Assembly (NCBI GenBank): GCA_943367595.1
Contig: CALRJS020000015.1
Location: forward strand, 1-64,000
DNA: 64,000 bases
Direction of reading: 5' to 3'
From: MW101C3 sp943367595
GTDB taxonomy: Bacteria > Cyanobacteriota > Cyanobacteriia > PCC-6307 > Cyanobiaceae
The notes under the pieces are model-generated. The model was not told where the DNA came from. It searched no databases and saw nothing but the letters and a program-made list of their open reading frames with translations. Shown piece by piece: positions 15,802 to 24,133 of the stretch. The position numbers were made by a program, and so were the translations under genes. Position 1 is the first letter of the stretch, and each line of letters starts with the position of its first letter.

Positions 15802-17711
15802 CCAGTGGTTCCCGAGTTCGCCGGAAATCCTGTGTGCGACTCCCCGCGTCTGTGCTGGAAGGGCTTCAGAGCCTGCAGAAAGGTCCTGCAGTGATCAGAG
15901 AGGCTGAGACGCAGGAGCTGATCAAGGCCTTGATGGAAGTGCTCGCTTTCCAGCAGCCAGTGATAGTGCACATGCCTGGGATGCTCGGGGGGTAGAAGAT
16001 CGCGGCCTGGAGCTGGGGAATGCAGCGGGATGTTGTAACCATCTGGCAGCAGATGGGCACGGGTCGTTAGCGCGTGCGCGGCTACGGCGAATGTGGATTG
16101 TCCCGATCCCCAGAAGTTGCCTGGCCTAGGCGAAAGCCCCTTCTCCCATGCTTTCTCCAGCAGATCTTGCCAGCGGCTGCCGAATCCGATGCGCCGACGC
16201 ACCACCAGTAAGCCACCGTTGTAGTTGGCATGGATGGCTTCGCGGGTGACGCCGGTGAGCGTGATCGGCAGCGCATCGATCGATAGGCCTGCCAAGGAGC
16301 AGAGGTCTGTCCAGTAGCTTTTGTAGACTGAATCGAGGGGACTGCTGCAGATTCCTCTCACATCCACGGGCCTGGCGGCGAAGTCATGGCTGTCTGAGAT
16401 TGCAAGCGATCGCGGTTCTCCGAGCATGAGAGTGTCGGAGTCGAGAAAGACGATCAGCTCCTGTTCGACGTAGCGTTCGAGGTGAGCGAGTGCATAGGCC
16501 TTGTTGGCATAGGGGAAATGATCCAGTGATTGGTTGAGGTCTTCGACGATCACTATGGCATCCATCAGTGCCAGGGTCTGGATGGTCGCTTTCGATGGTT
16601 GTCGATGGGGCCGCGGACAGATCAAGTAGATCGGGCAGCCTGCATAACGACCACCGAACAGCCTCACACTTTGAACCAGCAGGATGGTTTGCTCTTCGAT
16701 GAAGCCGGCCTCCAGGCAGAGCAGAAAGGCCAGATCGCTGGGATCGTCTTGGTGATTGGCTTGCTGCTTGGTGGAGATGGCCGGCGTGGCCAGCGTGTGC
16801 AGATAATCCCTGACCGTGAGGCTCAGCTGAGGTGTGGTGGCGCAAAGACGCAGCAGCCTGGTAGTGCAGTGGCGCTCGATGCAGGCCTGGCTGGCCATGC
16901 TGTGCTCGAACTTTGTCTTCGCCAGATGATCAATAGATCGGATGTGCTCAATGGCAAGGGTTCGCTGTGCCTCAGGTAGCCGGTGTCTGTTGAGCACATG
17001 CAGGAGTTGCACTCCCAACGAGCCAACGGAGGTATTGGCCAGTGGAGGCTGAAGCTCTGTTGGAAAGCTGAAGTCAAGAATGTTGGAGCATAGAGTTTGC
17101 AGAACCTTTCTTGAGTAGGGAATGCAGTGAACGTTTTCCTCTCCGGCAAGCTCACGCCAGGCCTGCACGAAGCTGTCATAATTCAGGCGTTGCAGCCAGT
17201 TCTCATCGCTGCAAAGTTCCTCAAGACTTCGGGTGTGTCCGTAATAGGGGGACCATGAATTTGCGGGATTGATAAGCCCTTGCTTGAAAGAGGCAAGCGA
17301 GAATTCCAGGGGATCTCGAAAGACAGTGACGATTTGAAAATCTATACAACTGCATAATTTCTTGAGCGCCTCACGGTTGGCGTCGATGTAGTCGAAGAAG
17401 TGATTGTATAGCCCTTCGGTGGAGAGAAATACCGTGTGAATCTGATCGTTTAGTTCAGTCTCTAGATGCTCGCAAGCGGCATTGAGCGCATGCTGATTTT
17501 GCCGCACCAAGCTTTCGATCAGCCACTGGTGTTTTGGCTGCCGCTGCGAGGCAATGCTTGAGGGGTAGAGAATCCCCTGCTGTTTTAGCGCATCCCGATG
17601 GCTGAAAAGATACTGTTGCAGGCTGGTGCTACCGGTTTTGGTGGTGCCGGCATGAAAAATAAGCCGCCTCTCGTGCAGCCTCTCCAGGAGAGAATCAAAG
17701 TTCAATGCCAA
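15798..17711 (-). CDS. Sulfotransferase-glycosyltransferase fusion protein
   Basis: In this 637-residue protein the N-terminal 310 residues look like a sulfotransferase: FHAGTTKTGSTSLQQ (19-33) is the 5'-phosphosulfate loop, and TVFRDPLEFSLASFK (129-143) is the 3'-phosphate element. After a polar linker (about 311-325) the C-terminal half looks like a GT-A glycosyltransferase, with FLLCLEAGFIEEQTILLVQS, the strand ELIVFLDSDTLML (DxD-type Asp424/Asp426) and ANYNGGLLVVRR. Both signature sets appear intact. The start is a TTG at 17711. It is coupled to a second sulfotransferase gene. A sugar-adding and sulfating bifunctional enzyme is inferred. Confidence 0.72.
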   Translation of the reverse strand: MALNFDSLLERLHERRLIFHAGTTKTGSTSLQQYLFSHRDALKQQGILYPSSIASQRQPKHQWLIESLVRQNQHALNAACEHLETELNDQIHTVFLSTEGLYNHFFDYIDANREALKKLCSCIDFQIVTVFRDPLEFSLASFKQGLINPANSWSPYYGHTRSLEELCSDENWLQRLNYDSFVQAWRELAGEENVHCIPYSRKVLQTLCSNILDFSFPTELQPPLANTSVGSLGVQLLHVLNRHRLPEAQRTLAIEHIRSIDHLAKTKFEHSMASQACIERHCTTRLLRLCATTPQLSLTVRDYLHTLATPAISTKQQANHQDDPSDLAFLLCLEAGFIEEQTILLVQSVRLFGGRYAGCPIYLICPRPHRQPSKATIQTLALMDAIVIVEDLNQSLDHFPYANKAYALAHLERYVEQELIVFLDSDTLMLGEPRSLAISDSHDFAARPVDVRGICSSPLDSVYKSYWTDLCSLAGLSIDALPITLTGVTREAIHANYNGGLLVVRRRIGFGSRWQDLLEKAWEKGLSPRPGNFWGSGQSTFAVAAHALTTRAHLLPDGYNIPLHSPAPGRDLLPPEHPRHVHYHWLLESEHFHQGLDQLLRLSLSDHCRTFLQALKPFQHRRGESHTGFPANSGTTG

Positions 17712-17758
17712 GCATGGAAGCTAGGAAATCTAGCCATCTGCAAATTTTGGCGAGCAAT

Positions 17759-17790
17759 AAAAAAGGGGGCTCTTATGAAAAGAAACCCCC
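17759..17790 (-). terminator. Rho-independent terminator of the PEP-CTERM-like gene
   Basis: On the minus strand GGGGG pairs with CCCCC, with an additional inner TCTT/AAGA helix, followed immediately by a run of six T. It lies about 20 bp downstream of the PEP-CTERM-like protein gene and isolates it from the sulfotransferase fusion gene. Confidence 0.75.
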
Positions 17791-17808
17791 AGAAAGTGTG
17801 CAGAAAAA

Positions 17809-18576
17809 TCAAACTGAACGATTTTCGGCAATACGACGACGAAGTTTGCGGCTCCAGCCAAAGGCAACCGCTGCACCCACAACCGGCAGAGGGCCTGGAA
17901 CGGCAGTCAGTGTGAAGTTACCAACAGAATCAGTGGGAATAAGGGTTTGGCCTTCAGACATAAAGTTGTTGGTGACGAGATATTGAAGTGTTCCGGTGAA
18001 GCCGGAGGCCCCATAGGTGATGGGAATCATTGCAGAGATGATGGAGTAGTTTCCATCTGTGGGGTTAGCCGAGTTTGACCCAGCATATTGACCTGTCGCA
18101 GAGGTGGTCTGTCCCGCAATGACGTTGAGTGGGCCACAAACGGCGCAGGTGCCGCCCAGGTAGAAGCTGTCAAACGTCGAACTCAGCGTTTTGGTAAAAC
18201 TAACTGGGTTTGACAAGTCGATAGATGTTTGCGAATAGAGGAAGCGAAGGGTGTTCTGACCGTTTGCTGTGCGGACGATTGTGCCATCGGCGCCAGCAAA
18301 AAGGCCGCTGAAGCCTGTATTTGTGAAGCCAGTGGGTGAGTTGGTGGAATTCAGGCGAGCCACATAGCTGGCAAAGCTCTGTGAGATTGATTGAAGGTCA
18401 ACCGGAAGCCTCTGATCGGCAGGCAGGTTGTTGGAGGCCTTTTGAAGAGGGTTAACCGTGTTGAAGGTGACGGTGACGGGAGAGGCTTGAGCAGATCCAC
18501 CGGAGATAAGGACAGCGGCCCCAGCTGCAACTGAGCTGATGGCAGCGGCTGCTGCGCGCTTGGTAAGGGTTGCCAT
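17809..18576 (-). CDS. Secreted protein with PEP-CTERM-like sorting tail
   Basis: This 255-residue protein has a Sec signal peptide (basic residues near 6-7, Ala-rich core, likely cleavage after SAQA near residue 31). The extracellular part is rich in Ser, Thr, Asn and Gly with few charged residues and contains one CAVC pair. The C-terminus has the tripartite exosortase-type signal: motif VPGPLP at 226-231, a short hydrophobic helix VVGAAVAFGW, and a basic cluster SRKLRRRIAENR. VPGPLP is a variant of the PEP motif seen in cyanobacteria. The gene has its own candidate promoter and terminator. It is the only such tail in the window, and a likely substrate of the exosortase at 25925-26845. Confidence 0.8.
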   Translation of the reverse strand: MATLTKRAAAAAISSVAAGAAVLISGGSAQASPVTVTFNTVNPLQKASNNLPADQRLPVDLQSISQSFASYVARLNSTNSPTGFTNTGFSGLFAGADGTIVRTANGQNTLRFLYSQTSIDLSNPVSFTKTLSSTFDSFYLGGTCAVCGPLNVIAGQTTSATGQYAGSNSANPTDGNYSIISAMIPITYGASGFTGTLQYLVTNNFMSEGQTLIPTDSVGNFTLTAVPGPLPVVGAAVAFGWSRKLRRRIAENRSV

Positions 18577-18602
18577 CAGGCGATCAAAAACCGTACTCGT
18601 AA

Positions 18603-18631
18603 AGCCTAGCGCATCGGTGTTATTGCGTCAA
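18603..18631 (-). promoter_or_regulatory. Sigma70-type promoter of the PEP-CTERM-like gene
   Basis: On the minus strand TTGACG (18626-18631) and TAGGCT (18603-18608) are separated by exactly 17 bp, with the gene start about 27 bp further on. This is a near-consensus -35 box with an acceptable -10 box. Confidence 0.55.
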
Positions 18632-18677
18632 TGCCCAGAACGCAGTGCCTTTGCGGACTGGGCGGAAGCGGGTTGGG

Positions 18678-19706
18678 TCATGGCAGGGGCTCGCCACGGA
18701 CCTCGCCAGGGAGGCTGACAGCTGGCGGAGGAGGTGGAGCGGGGATGTCCAGCGATGCCTGGGCCGCTGCTGCGGGCCTTGCAACCGGCGAATTGGCCAG
18801 CGGTAGCGGTGTGGCAGAAGATCGCTGGCTTGGCCTCTGCTGCGCCGGCGCCTCCGGTAGCGGATGGATCGTGACCAGCGCCGTTGACACGGCGCCCTGT
18901 TTCGGCACCGGCTGGCGCGACGCCCAGCTCTCGATGTCCTGCATGGCGGACTTGTCGTTGGGCGCACGCAGCACCGTGGCCGTGCCGTCGTCGCGGATCG
19001 CCACGGGCACCTGCTCCAGCAGGCGCACGCGTGTGGAAGGAATGTGCACCACCTGCGCGGAGAGTTCGGTGGGATTGTCGTTGTTGGCGGGTGCCAGCTG
19101 CTTCACCGCCTGACGCATGGGAGTACGCCACTGGGCAGGCAGTGGGGCCAAGGGGTCGCCGCTTGTGGCCCAGCGCGCGCGCTCCGCCCTGGCCAACACC
19201 GGCATGGCAGCTTCGCGGGAAGACGCCAGCGTGAGAGGCCCGCCCAGCAAGTCGGCCGTGCTGAAACCGACCGGCGCCGCTGGCCTCAGGATTCCGAGTG
19301 GGTCGCGGAACGTCTCGAAGCTGTCGGTAGGAGCCTGGGCTGAAAAGGCGCTCTGGCTTTGGGGTAGGGCGGTCCCAGCCCCGGCCAATGCTTGGTTCCC
19401 GGCGCCGCTTTGCAATGGCGAGGACTGGGCGGATGGGGCGCCCATGCGGTTCGAGGCTCCCGGTGAGGGCACGGCCGCACTGGAGGAGTTCAGCAGAAGG
19501 GCGGAGAGCACCGAGTCGTTGGCCGGAACTCCGGAAGGCGAGGCGGCTGTACGGCCCAGCGGGGCGGACGGTGCGGATGGGTTGATCAGCTGGCTGACCC
19601 GATGTCGCTCCACGGCATCGATGACGGCAACGGGAACCCAGACCAACTGCAGGAGTGCCGTGACCCCGAGCACCCGCAAGGCAGCCTTCGTATCGTTTTG
19701 CATCAC
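18678..19706 (-). CDS. Uncharacterised membrane-anchored Pro/Ala/Ser-rich protein
   Basis: This 342-residue protein has one membrane segment near the N-terminus (about 11-30, VLGVTALLQLVWVPVAVIDA) and then a long Ser/Pro/Ala/Gln-rich stretch (about 40-130). A more ordered middle follows, with PAQWRTPMRQAVKQLAPANN, VVHIPSTRVRLLEQVPVAIR and SAMQDIESWASRQP. The end is Pro-rich with APPPPPAVSLPGE. I do not recognise the family. It lies 51 bp downstream of the Wza-like gene on the same strand and is probably cotranscribed with it, so a role spanning the periplasm in polysaccharide export is possible but unproven. TolA- or TonB-like spanning proteins are an alternative resemblance in composition only. 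Confidence 0.65.
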   Translation of the reverse strand: MMQNDTKAALRVLGVTALLQLVWVPVAVIDAVERHRVSQLINPSAPSAPLGRTAASPSGVPANDSVLSALLLNSSSAAVPSPGASNRMGAPSAQSSPLQSGAGNQALAGAGTALPQSQSAFSAQAPTDSFETFRDPLGILRPAAPVGFSTADLLGGPLTLASSREAAMPVLARAERARWATSGDPLAPLPAQWRTPMRQAVKQLAPANNDNPTELSAQVVHIPSTRVRLLEQVPVAIRDDGTATVLRAPNDKSAMQDIESWASRQPVPKQGAVSTALVTIHPLPEAPAQQRPSQRSSATPLPLANSPVARPAAAAQASLDIPAPPPPPAVSLPGEVRGEPLP

Positions 19707-19757
19707 AGCCTCATGCTGACAGCCAACCCTAGGAACGAGAGGCAGTGCGAACCGCCC

Positions 19758-20897
19758 TCAGAACCTGTTGTTGATGTTGTCATAGAGGACATAGATGTTG
19801 AGCAACTGGCCAACCGGCAGGATCACCTGGTTGAGGATGTCCACCGCCTTCCCGTAGAGGCTTCTGCTCACGAGCACGGTGTCGCCCTCCCGCAGCGGCG
19901 GGTTTTTCTCGGTGGAAACCCCTTGGCTGTAGTCGACGGCATAGCTGCGCCGCTCGACCGTGCCGTTGCGGTTGACCCGGATGAGCTGAACGCCTCGCTC
20001 ATCGGCACGCCAGTTGTCGGGGCCTCCTGCCGTCAGGATCGCGTCCATCAGAGGGGTGTTTGCCCTCAGGGGCAGCCGGCCCGGGGAGCGCACCTCACCG
20101 ATCACGTTGACGGTGATCGTCTGGGGGGAGAGGTTGCCATCGCCCAGCTCCAGCACCTCATCGGGCGGAGGGGTGGAAGCCCGCGCGATCATGATGGTGT
20201 CACCGTCGAACAGAAACGGGTTCTGGCGCTGATTGCCGTTGCGGATCAGTTCCACCAGGTTGAGATCGAGCTGCTTGAGCTCTGCGCCGTTGCCGGGCAG
20301 GCGTCGGCGGAGCACCACCTGGCGAAGGTCTGCATTCAAGGTGATGCCGCCGGCCTTCTGAATCGCTGACACCACTGTGGGCAAGCCTGGGGAGGAGGCA
20401 GGTGCCCCCTGAACCGTGGAACCCTCCCCACTGGGAGAGAGGCTGTAGAGACCTGGGTTCTGCACCTCCCCCAGCACCGACACCTGCATCGGACGCAGAC
20501 GGGCTACGCGCAACGTGAGCTCCGGCCGCAGCAGCACACGCCGGTACAGCAGGGTGAGCCACTGGGTGGCCTGGCTCAAGGTGAGACCACTGAGCTGGGC
20601 CGAGCCGATCAGGGCCAGGGAAGCGGTGCCGTCGTTGAGGATCTCAAGGCTGCCGCCCAAAGCCTGGGCGGACGGATCAAGCATCTGCAGATCGAGCACA
20701 TCCCCGGGCCCCAGGATGTAGGCATCCAGCTGCAGGGGCTCGCCAGCAGGCGGCTGGGGCTGACGGATCTGGGTTGGGGGAGCTTTTGCCACTGGTGCCG
20801 CCGAGGCCGCAGTGATGACATCGGGGCTCACCAACAGAGTGGCAGCAGCACAGACCAGAAGGTGACGCGCCAGGGAAGCTGGCTTCTGGGATGGCAT
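19758..20897 (-). CDS. Wza-like polysaccharide export protein
   Basis: This 379-residue periplasmic/outer-membrane protein has an export signal (LARHLLVCAAATLLVS) followed by a Pro/Gln-rich linker. The polysaccharide-export domain opens with LDAYILGPGDVLDLQML and continues with SLALIGSAQLSGLTLSQATQ. Two SLBB-like units follow (MQVSVLGEVQNPGLYSLSP with SAIQKAGGITLNADLRQVVL, and ITVNVIGEVRSPGRLPLRAN with DAILTAGGP). A canonical Wza C-terminal amphipathic helix is not obvious, as in many cyanobacterial homologues. It is divergent from the Wzc-like kinase with about 130 bp between, the usual pairing for a secretion channel and its co-polymerase. Confidence 0.9.
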   Translation of the reverse strand: MPSQKPASLARHLLVCAAATLLVSPDVITAASAAPVAKAPPTQIRQPQPPAGEPLQLDAYILGPGDVLDLQMLDPSAQALGGSLEILNDGTASLALIGSAQLSGLTLSQATQWLTLLYRRVLLRPELTLRVARLRPMQVSVLGEVQNPGLYSLSPSGEGSTVQGAPASSPGLPTVVSAIQKAGGITLNADLRQVVLRRRLPGNGAELKQLDLNLVELIRNGNQRQNPFLFDGDTIMIARASTPPPDEVLELGDGNLSPQTITVNVIGEVRSPGRLPLRANTPLMDAILTAGGPDNWRADERGVQLIRVNRNGTVERRSYAVDYSQGVSTEKNPPLREGDTVLVSRSLYGKAVDILNQVILPVGQLLNIYVLYDNINNRF

Positions 20898-21025
20898 GGT
20901 GCAGACTAGCCTTTGAAGGCAGGATACTTATTCCCAGGACCTTGAGCCATGCCATCCCATGGCCATGGCCTCGGCCCTTGACCCGGTACGTAACCTCCTT
21001 AGTGCTCCCCAATTTTTCAAACGCG

Positions 21026-23551
21026 ATGCAGTCGGACCCTGCGATCCCCTCCACAACCGCAGGGCCCCCTTCCTCCGTCTACAGCAGCAGCACTGCTGGT
21101 AGTCAGTTCATGACACCCGGGGGTGGAGCCAGCCAGGAACCCTCGGGCTTTCAGAAACTGCTGCGCACATTGCGGCGCCGGCAAAGTCTGTTCCTATTCG
21201 TGTTCGGGCTCACCACAGTGGTGCTGGCGGCGAACACCCTGCGACAGCGCATCCTCAACCCCGTGTATGTGGGTGGATTTCGTCTGCTCGTCTCTGATCC
21301 CCTCAACCCCAGCGGCAACACCCCAGGTGGAGCGTCGAGCGCTGTGGAAAGCGTGGCACGGAGCACAATCAATGCCAACATCCCCAGCCTGATTGAGCTA
21401 CTGGGAAGCCCACTTCTGCTTGATCCGATCGCCAAGCAGCAGAAAGTTCCCCTTTCTTCATTGATCGGTGGCCTGACGATCACAGCTTCTGGCGGCCCCC
21501 AATCCAATACAGGGGTGCTGAATGTGAGCCTCCTCTGGAATGATCCAGTGGAAGGCAGGAGAATTCTCACGGCCTTGGCTGAAAATTACCCAAACTATGC
21601 GTTGGAGCAGCGCCAGGAGAAGCTGGGCCAGGGTCTCGCCTTTCTCGATCAGCAAGCGCCTGCCCTGCAGAAGCGGGTGGCCACGTTGCAGGATTCGCTT
21701 AAGCGCTTCCGGGAATCCAATGGTTTTCTCGAGCCCAGTGTCCAGGGTTCCGCGATTATCGGCGAGCGCGACAGCCTGCTGAGTTCCCTGCGGTCGCTTC
21801 AGGTACAGCAGTCAACCCTTGATACCCAGCTGGCCTCCATCCGCGCCGGCAAGCTTGTGGATCTTGGTGCTGGTTCCGTTTCGATTCCGATCCGCACCAC
21901 CCCGTCCCCCAGCAGCAGCGAATCTGCCAGTTCGTCCTCCTCCTCATCTGGTGCCGCCTCACAGAGGTTGCAGCGCAGCGGACCCTCCCAGACTCAGCCC
22001 CCAGCCAACCTCGGCTTGTCGACAGCGCCGCGGGCTGATCCGCAGATGCCGGCCTCTGGAACCACAGAGACACCTCAGGACCGGCTGAACCAATTAGAGC
22101 TCTCGATCGCCTCGGCCCGGGCCACGTACCGAGGCGATTCGCCCCAGGTTCAGGCCCTTGTCGCCCAGCGCGACAAGCTCAGGCCTTTGGTGCAGCAACA
22201 AGCCAGTGACCAGATCACCAGCCAGTTGTTTGTCAATCGCGCTCAGCAGGATGAAATCAGCCGACAGATCTTGCTGCTGAACGACAACTTCAAGCGAAAT
22301 CCCGACAAAATCCGTCAATATGACGAACTTGAGCAGCGCTTGACTGTAGCTCGGCAAAATTTCCTTTCCTATATCGAAGCACGAGAAAACTTTCGCCTCG
22401 AAGTAGCGAAGGAGACGGTGCCATGGAAGATTCTCACGCCTCCGGAGTTTGGCGATATTCCGGTCAAGCCCAACCTTTTTACGGAGTTTATCCGAGCTCT
22501 GCTGATTGGTGCCGCCGTGGGCGTTGGCGTTGTGTTGCTGCGAGAGCGCACCGATAACGTTTTTCATACGCCAAAGGAGGTGGAACAGGATCTCAATCTG
22601 CCCGTGCTTGGCCTTATTCCCTATCTTCCGCTTGATCCCAGCCGGCCCGTTCTGCAGAATCTCCGTGACCTGTCCAGTTCTGAACGCTTTGCCGTCAAGG
22701 AGTCACTGCGGAGCTTGTTCACCACCTTCCGGTTGCTGCGAGCTGACCGCGAGATCCGCTTGATCGTGCTCTCTTCAGCCACTCAGGGTGAAGGAAAATC
22801 GACCGCTGCCACGATCTTTGCCAGCACGCTTGCTGATCTCGGCCAGAAGATTCTGCTGATCGATGCCGACCTCCGCATTCCAAGACAGCATGAACACTTC
22901 GGGATCGATAACTCCGAAGGCCTTTCCAATCTGCTCAGCGACAACTCGCTTGAGTTGAAAGGCATGATCAGGGAAATGGACCAGTCGCCTAACCTTTCCA
23001 TTCTTACGGCTGGCCCAAGGCCGCCAGACCCCGGCAAGTTGCTCAATTCGCAACGCATGGTGGAATTGATCTCTCAGATTCGAACGCTCACCGACTACGA
23101 CATCATCCTGTTTGATACACCGCCAAGTCTGCTGCTCTCCGATCCGGTGCTCCTGGGGGAGAAGGTGGACGGAATCCTTTATCTGATCGGATTGGGCAAG
23201 GTGGACCGGGAAATTGTGCCGCAGGCGTTGCAGCGCATTCGCTCCACGGGTGTGGACATCCTTGGCCTGATCTGCAACCAGGTGGCTTATCCCACGCGGC
23301 TTAATGATTACGGCTACCAATATGGCTATCACTACAACTACGCCTATTCCTCTGGCTATAGGGACACGTACGGAAAAGCGCGCGTCTCTGGCTCCTCTGA
23401 CAACCCTTCGCACGCAGCAGGGTCGGATTCCGATCAGAGCCCTTTGGCGTCATCCGCCGCTGATGATGCGGGGAGCACGACCCCGTCACGTGCCGGCTGG
23501 CTGCGTTCAGCCACATCGCGGTTGAATCCCTTCGACCGCCGCGACCATTGA
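21026..23551 (+). CDS. Wzc-like polysaccharide co-polymerase / BY-kinase
   Basis: This 841-residue inner-membrane protein has a Wzz-type chain-length domain flanked by two membrane helices (about 53-71 and 487-507) and a long periplasmic coiled coil. The cytoplasmic tyrosine-kinase domain carries Walker A SATQGEGKS (584-592), Walker A' DADLR (613-617) and Walker B FDTPP (Asp697). The C-terminus holds a tyrosine cluster from about 762 (DYGYQYGYHYNYAYSSGYRD), the expected autophosphorylation site. ATG at 21026 is preferred to an open upstream extension. A Ser/Pro/Gln-rich linker interrupts the periplasmic domain near 300-350. It pairs with the divergent Wza-like gene; a phosphatase gene converges on its 3' end. 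Confidence 0.93.
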   Translation: MQSDPAIPSTTAGPPSSVYSSSTAGSQFMTPGGGASQEPSGFQKLLRTLRRRQSLFLFVFGLTTVVLAANTLRQRILNPVYVGGFRLLVSDPLNPSGNTPGGASSAVESVARSTINANIPSLIELLGSPLLLDPIAKQQKVPLSSLIGGLTITASGGPQSNTGVLNVSLLWNDPVEGRRILTALAENYPNYALEQRQEKLGQGLAFLDQQAPALQKRVATLQDSLKRFRESNGFLEPSVQGSAIIGERDSLLSSLRSLQVQQSTLDTQLASIRAGKLVDLGAGSVSIPIRTTPSPSSSESASSSSSSSGAASQRLQRSGPSQTQPPANLGLSTAPRADPQMPASGTTETPQDRLNQLELSIASARATYRGDSPQVQALVAQRDKLRPLVQQQASDQITSQLFVNRAQQDEISRQILLLNDNFKRNPDKIRQYDELEQRLTVARQNFLSYIEARENFRLEVAKETVPWKILTPPEFGDIPVKPNLFTEFIRALLIGAAVGVGVVLLRERTDNVFHTPKEVEQDLNLPVLGLIPYLPLDPSRPVLQNLRDLSSSERFAVKESLRSLFTTFRLLRADREIRLIVLSSATQGEGKSTAATIFASTLADLGQKILLIDADLRIPRQHEHFGIDNSEGLSNLLSDNSLELKGMIREMDQSPNLSILTAGPRPPDPGKLLNSQRMVELISQIRTLTDYDIILFDTPPSLLLSDPVLLGEKVDGILYLIGLGKVDREIVPQALQRIRSTGVDILGLICNQVAYPTRLNDYGYQYGYHYNYAYSSGYRDTYGKARVSGSSDNPSHAAGSDSDQSPLASSAADDAGSTTPSRAGWLRSATSRLNPFDRRDH

Positions 23552-23617
23552 TGGAGCAATCACCTCTGTCTCTCCCCTGCCGAGCTGGCAACCTGTAGTT
23601 GCGGGGCCGATTGATTT

Positions 23618-24133
23618 TCAGCTCTTGACCTGACTGCCGGGCAGGAGCCTTTCCAGCATTTCCAGGTGGGCGTAAAGCGGAGCGGCCCCTGGATGTGTCC
23701 GCTTCACCCACAGCAGGGCGTCAAGGAGAGAAAGGGTTCGCAAGGAGCTCACCAAAGCCACCGCGATCAGTGCGGATCGTTCCTGACCGGCCCAGCAATG
23801 CAGGTAAAGCGGCGGGTTGCTGTCTAGGAGGTGGCGGGCGCCACTGATCGCTTCGCTCAGCCGCTCGGGACGCATGGTTTCCTGAGCGCGATGGTCAGGC
23901 AGCGAACAACGGGCTTCCACGAAGTCGGTTGGTGGCGGTGCACAGGTCTGCTCCTCTTCCGGGTAGCAGCAGCTGAACCGAGAGCGGATGCCTGCGCGCC
24001 GCAACTGTTCCCAGTCGCCAGGGGTGCGGGGCATCGGACCAATGGCCAACTCCTGTTGCAACACCCAGCTGAAGCGAAACGGGGGTGGTTGTTTGCGCCA
24101 ACGCCCGAACAAGTGGGCCAGACGTTCTTTCAC
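23618..24133 (-). CDS. CX5R protein phosphatase (dual-specificity type)
   Basis: This 171-residue protein has the phosphatase signature HCWAGQERS, placing nucleophile Cys113 and phosphate-binding Arg119 in the CX5R loop. A candidate general acid, Asp80, lies in SLPDHRAQE, and a short upstream region (ELAIGPMPRTPGDWEQLRRAGI) is typical of DSP-type enzymes. The start is a GTG at 24133 overlapping the stop of the HpsJ-like gene by 4 nt, so it is the last gene of the exosortase operon. It converges on the tyrosine-kinase gene with 66 bp between, which suggests, without proof, that it dephosphorylates the kinase. Confidence 0.8.
   Translation of the reverse strand: MKERLAHLFGRWRKQPPPFRFSWVLQQELAIGPMPRTPGDWEQLRRAGIRSRFSCCYPEEEQTCAPPPTDFVEARCSLPDHRAQETMRPERLSEAISGARHLLDSNPPLYLHCWAGQERSALIAVALVSSLRTLSLLDALLWVKRTHPGAAPLYAHLEMLERLLPGSQVKS

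Noticed and set aside
23588..23602. 5-bp hairpin between the kinase and phosphatase genes as a terminator
   Set aside because: The stem is only five base pairs and no T-run follows; too weak to list.
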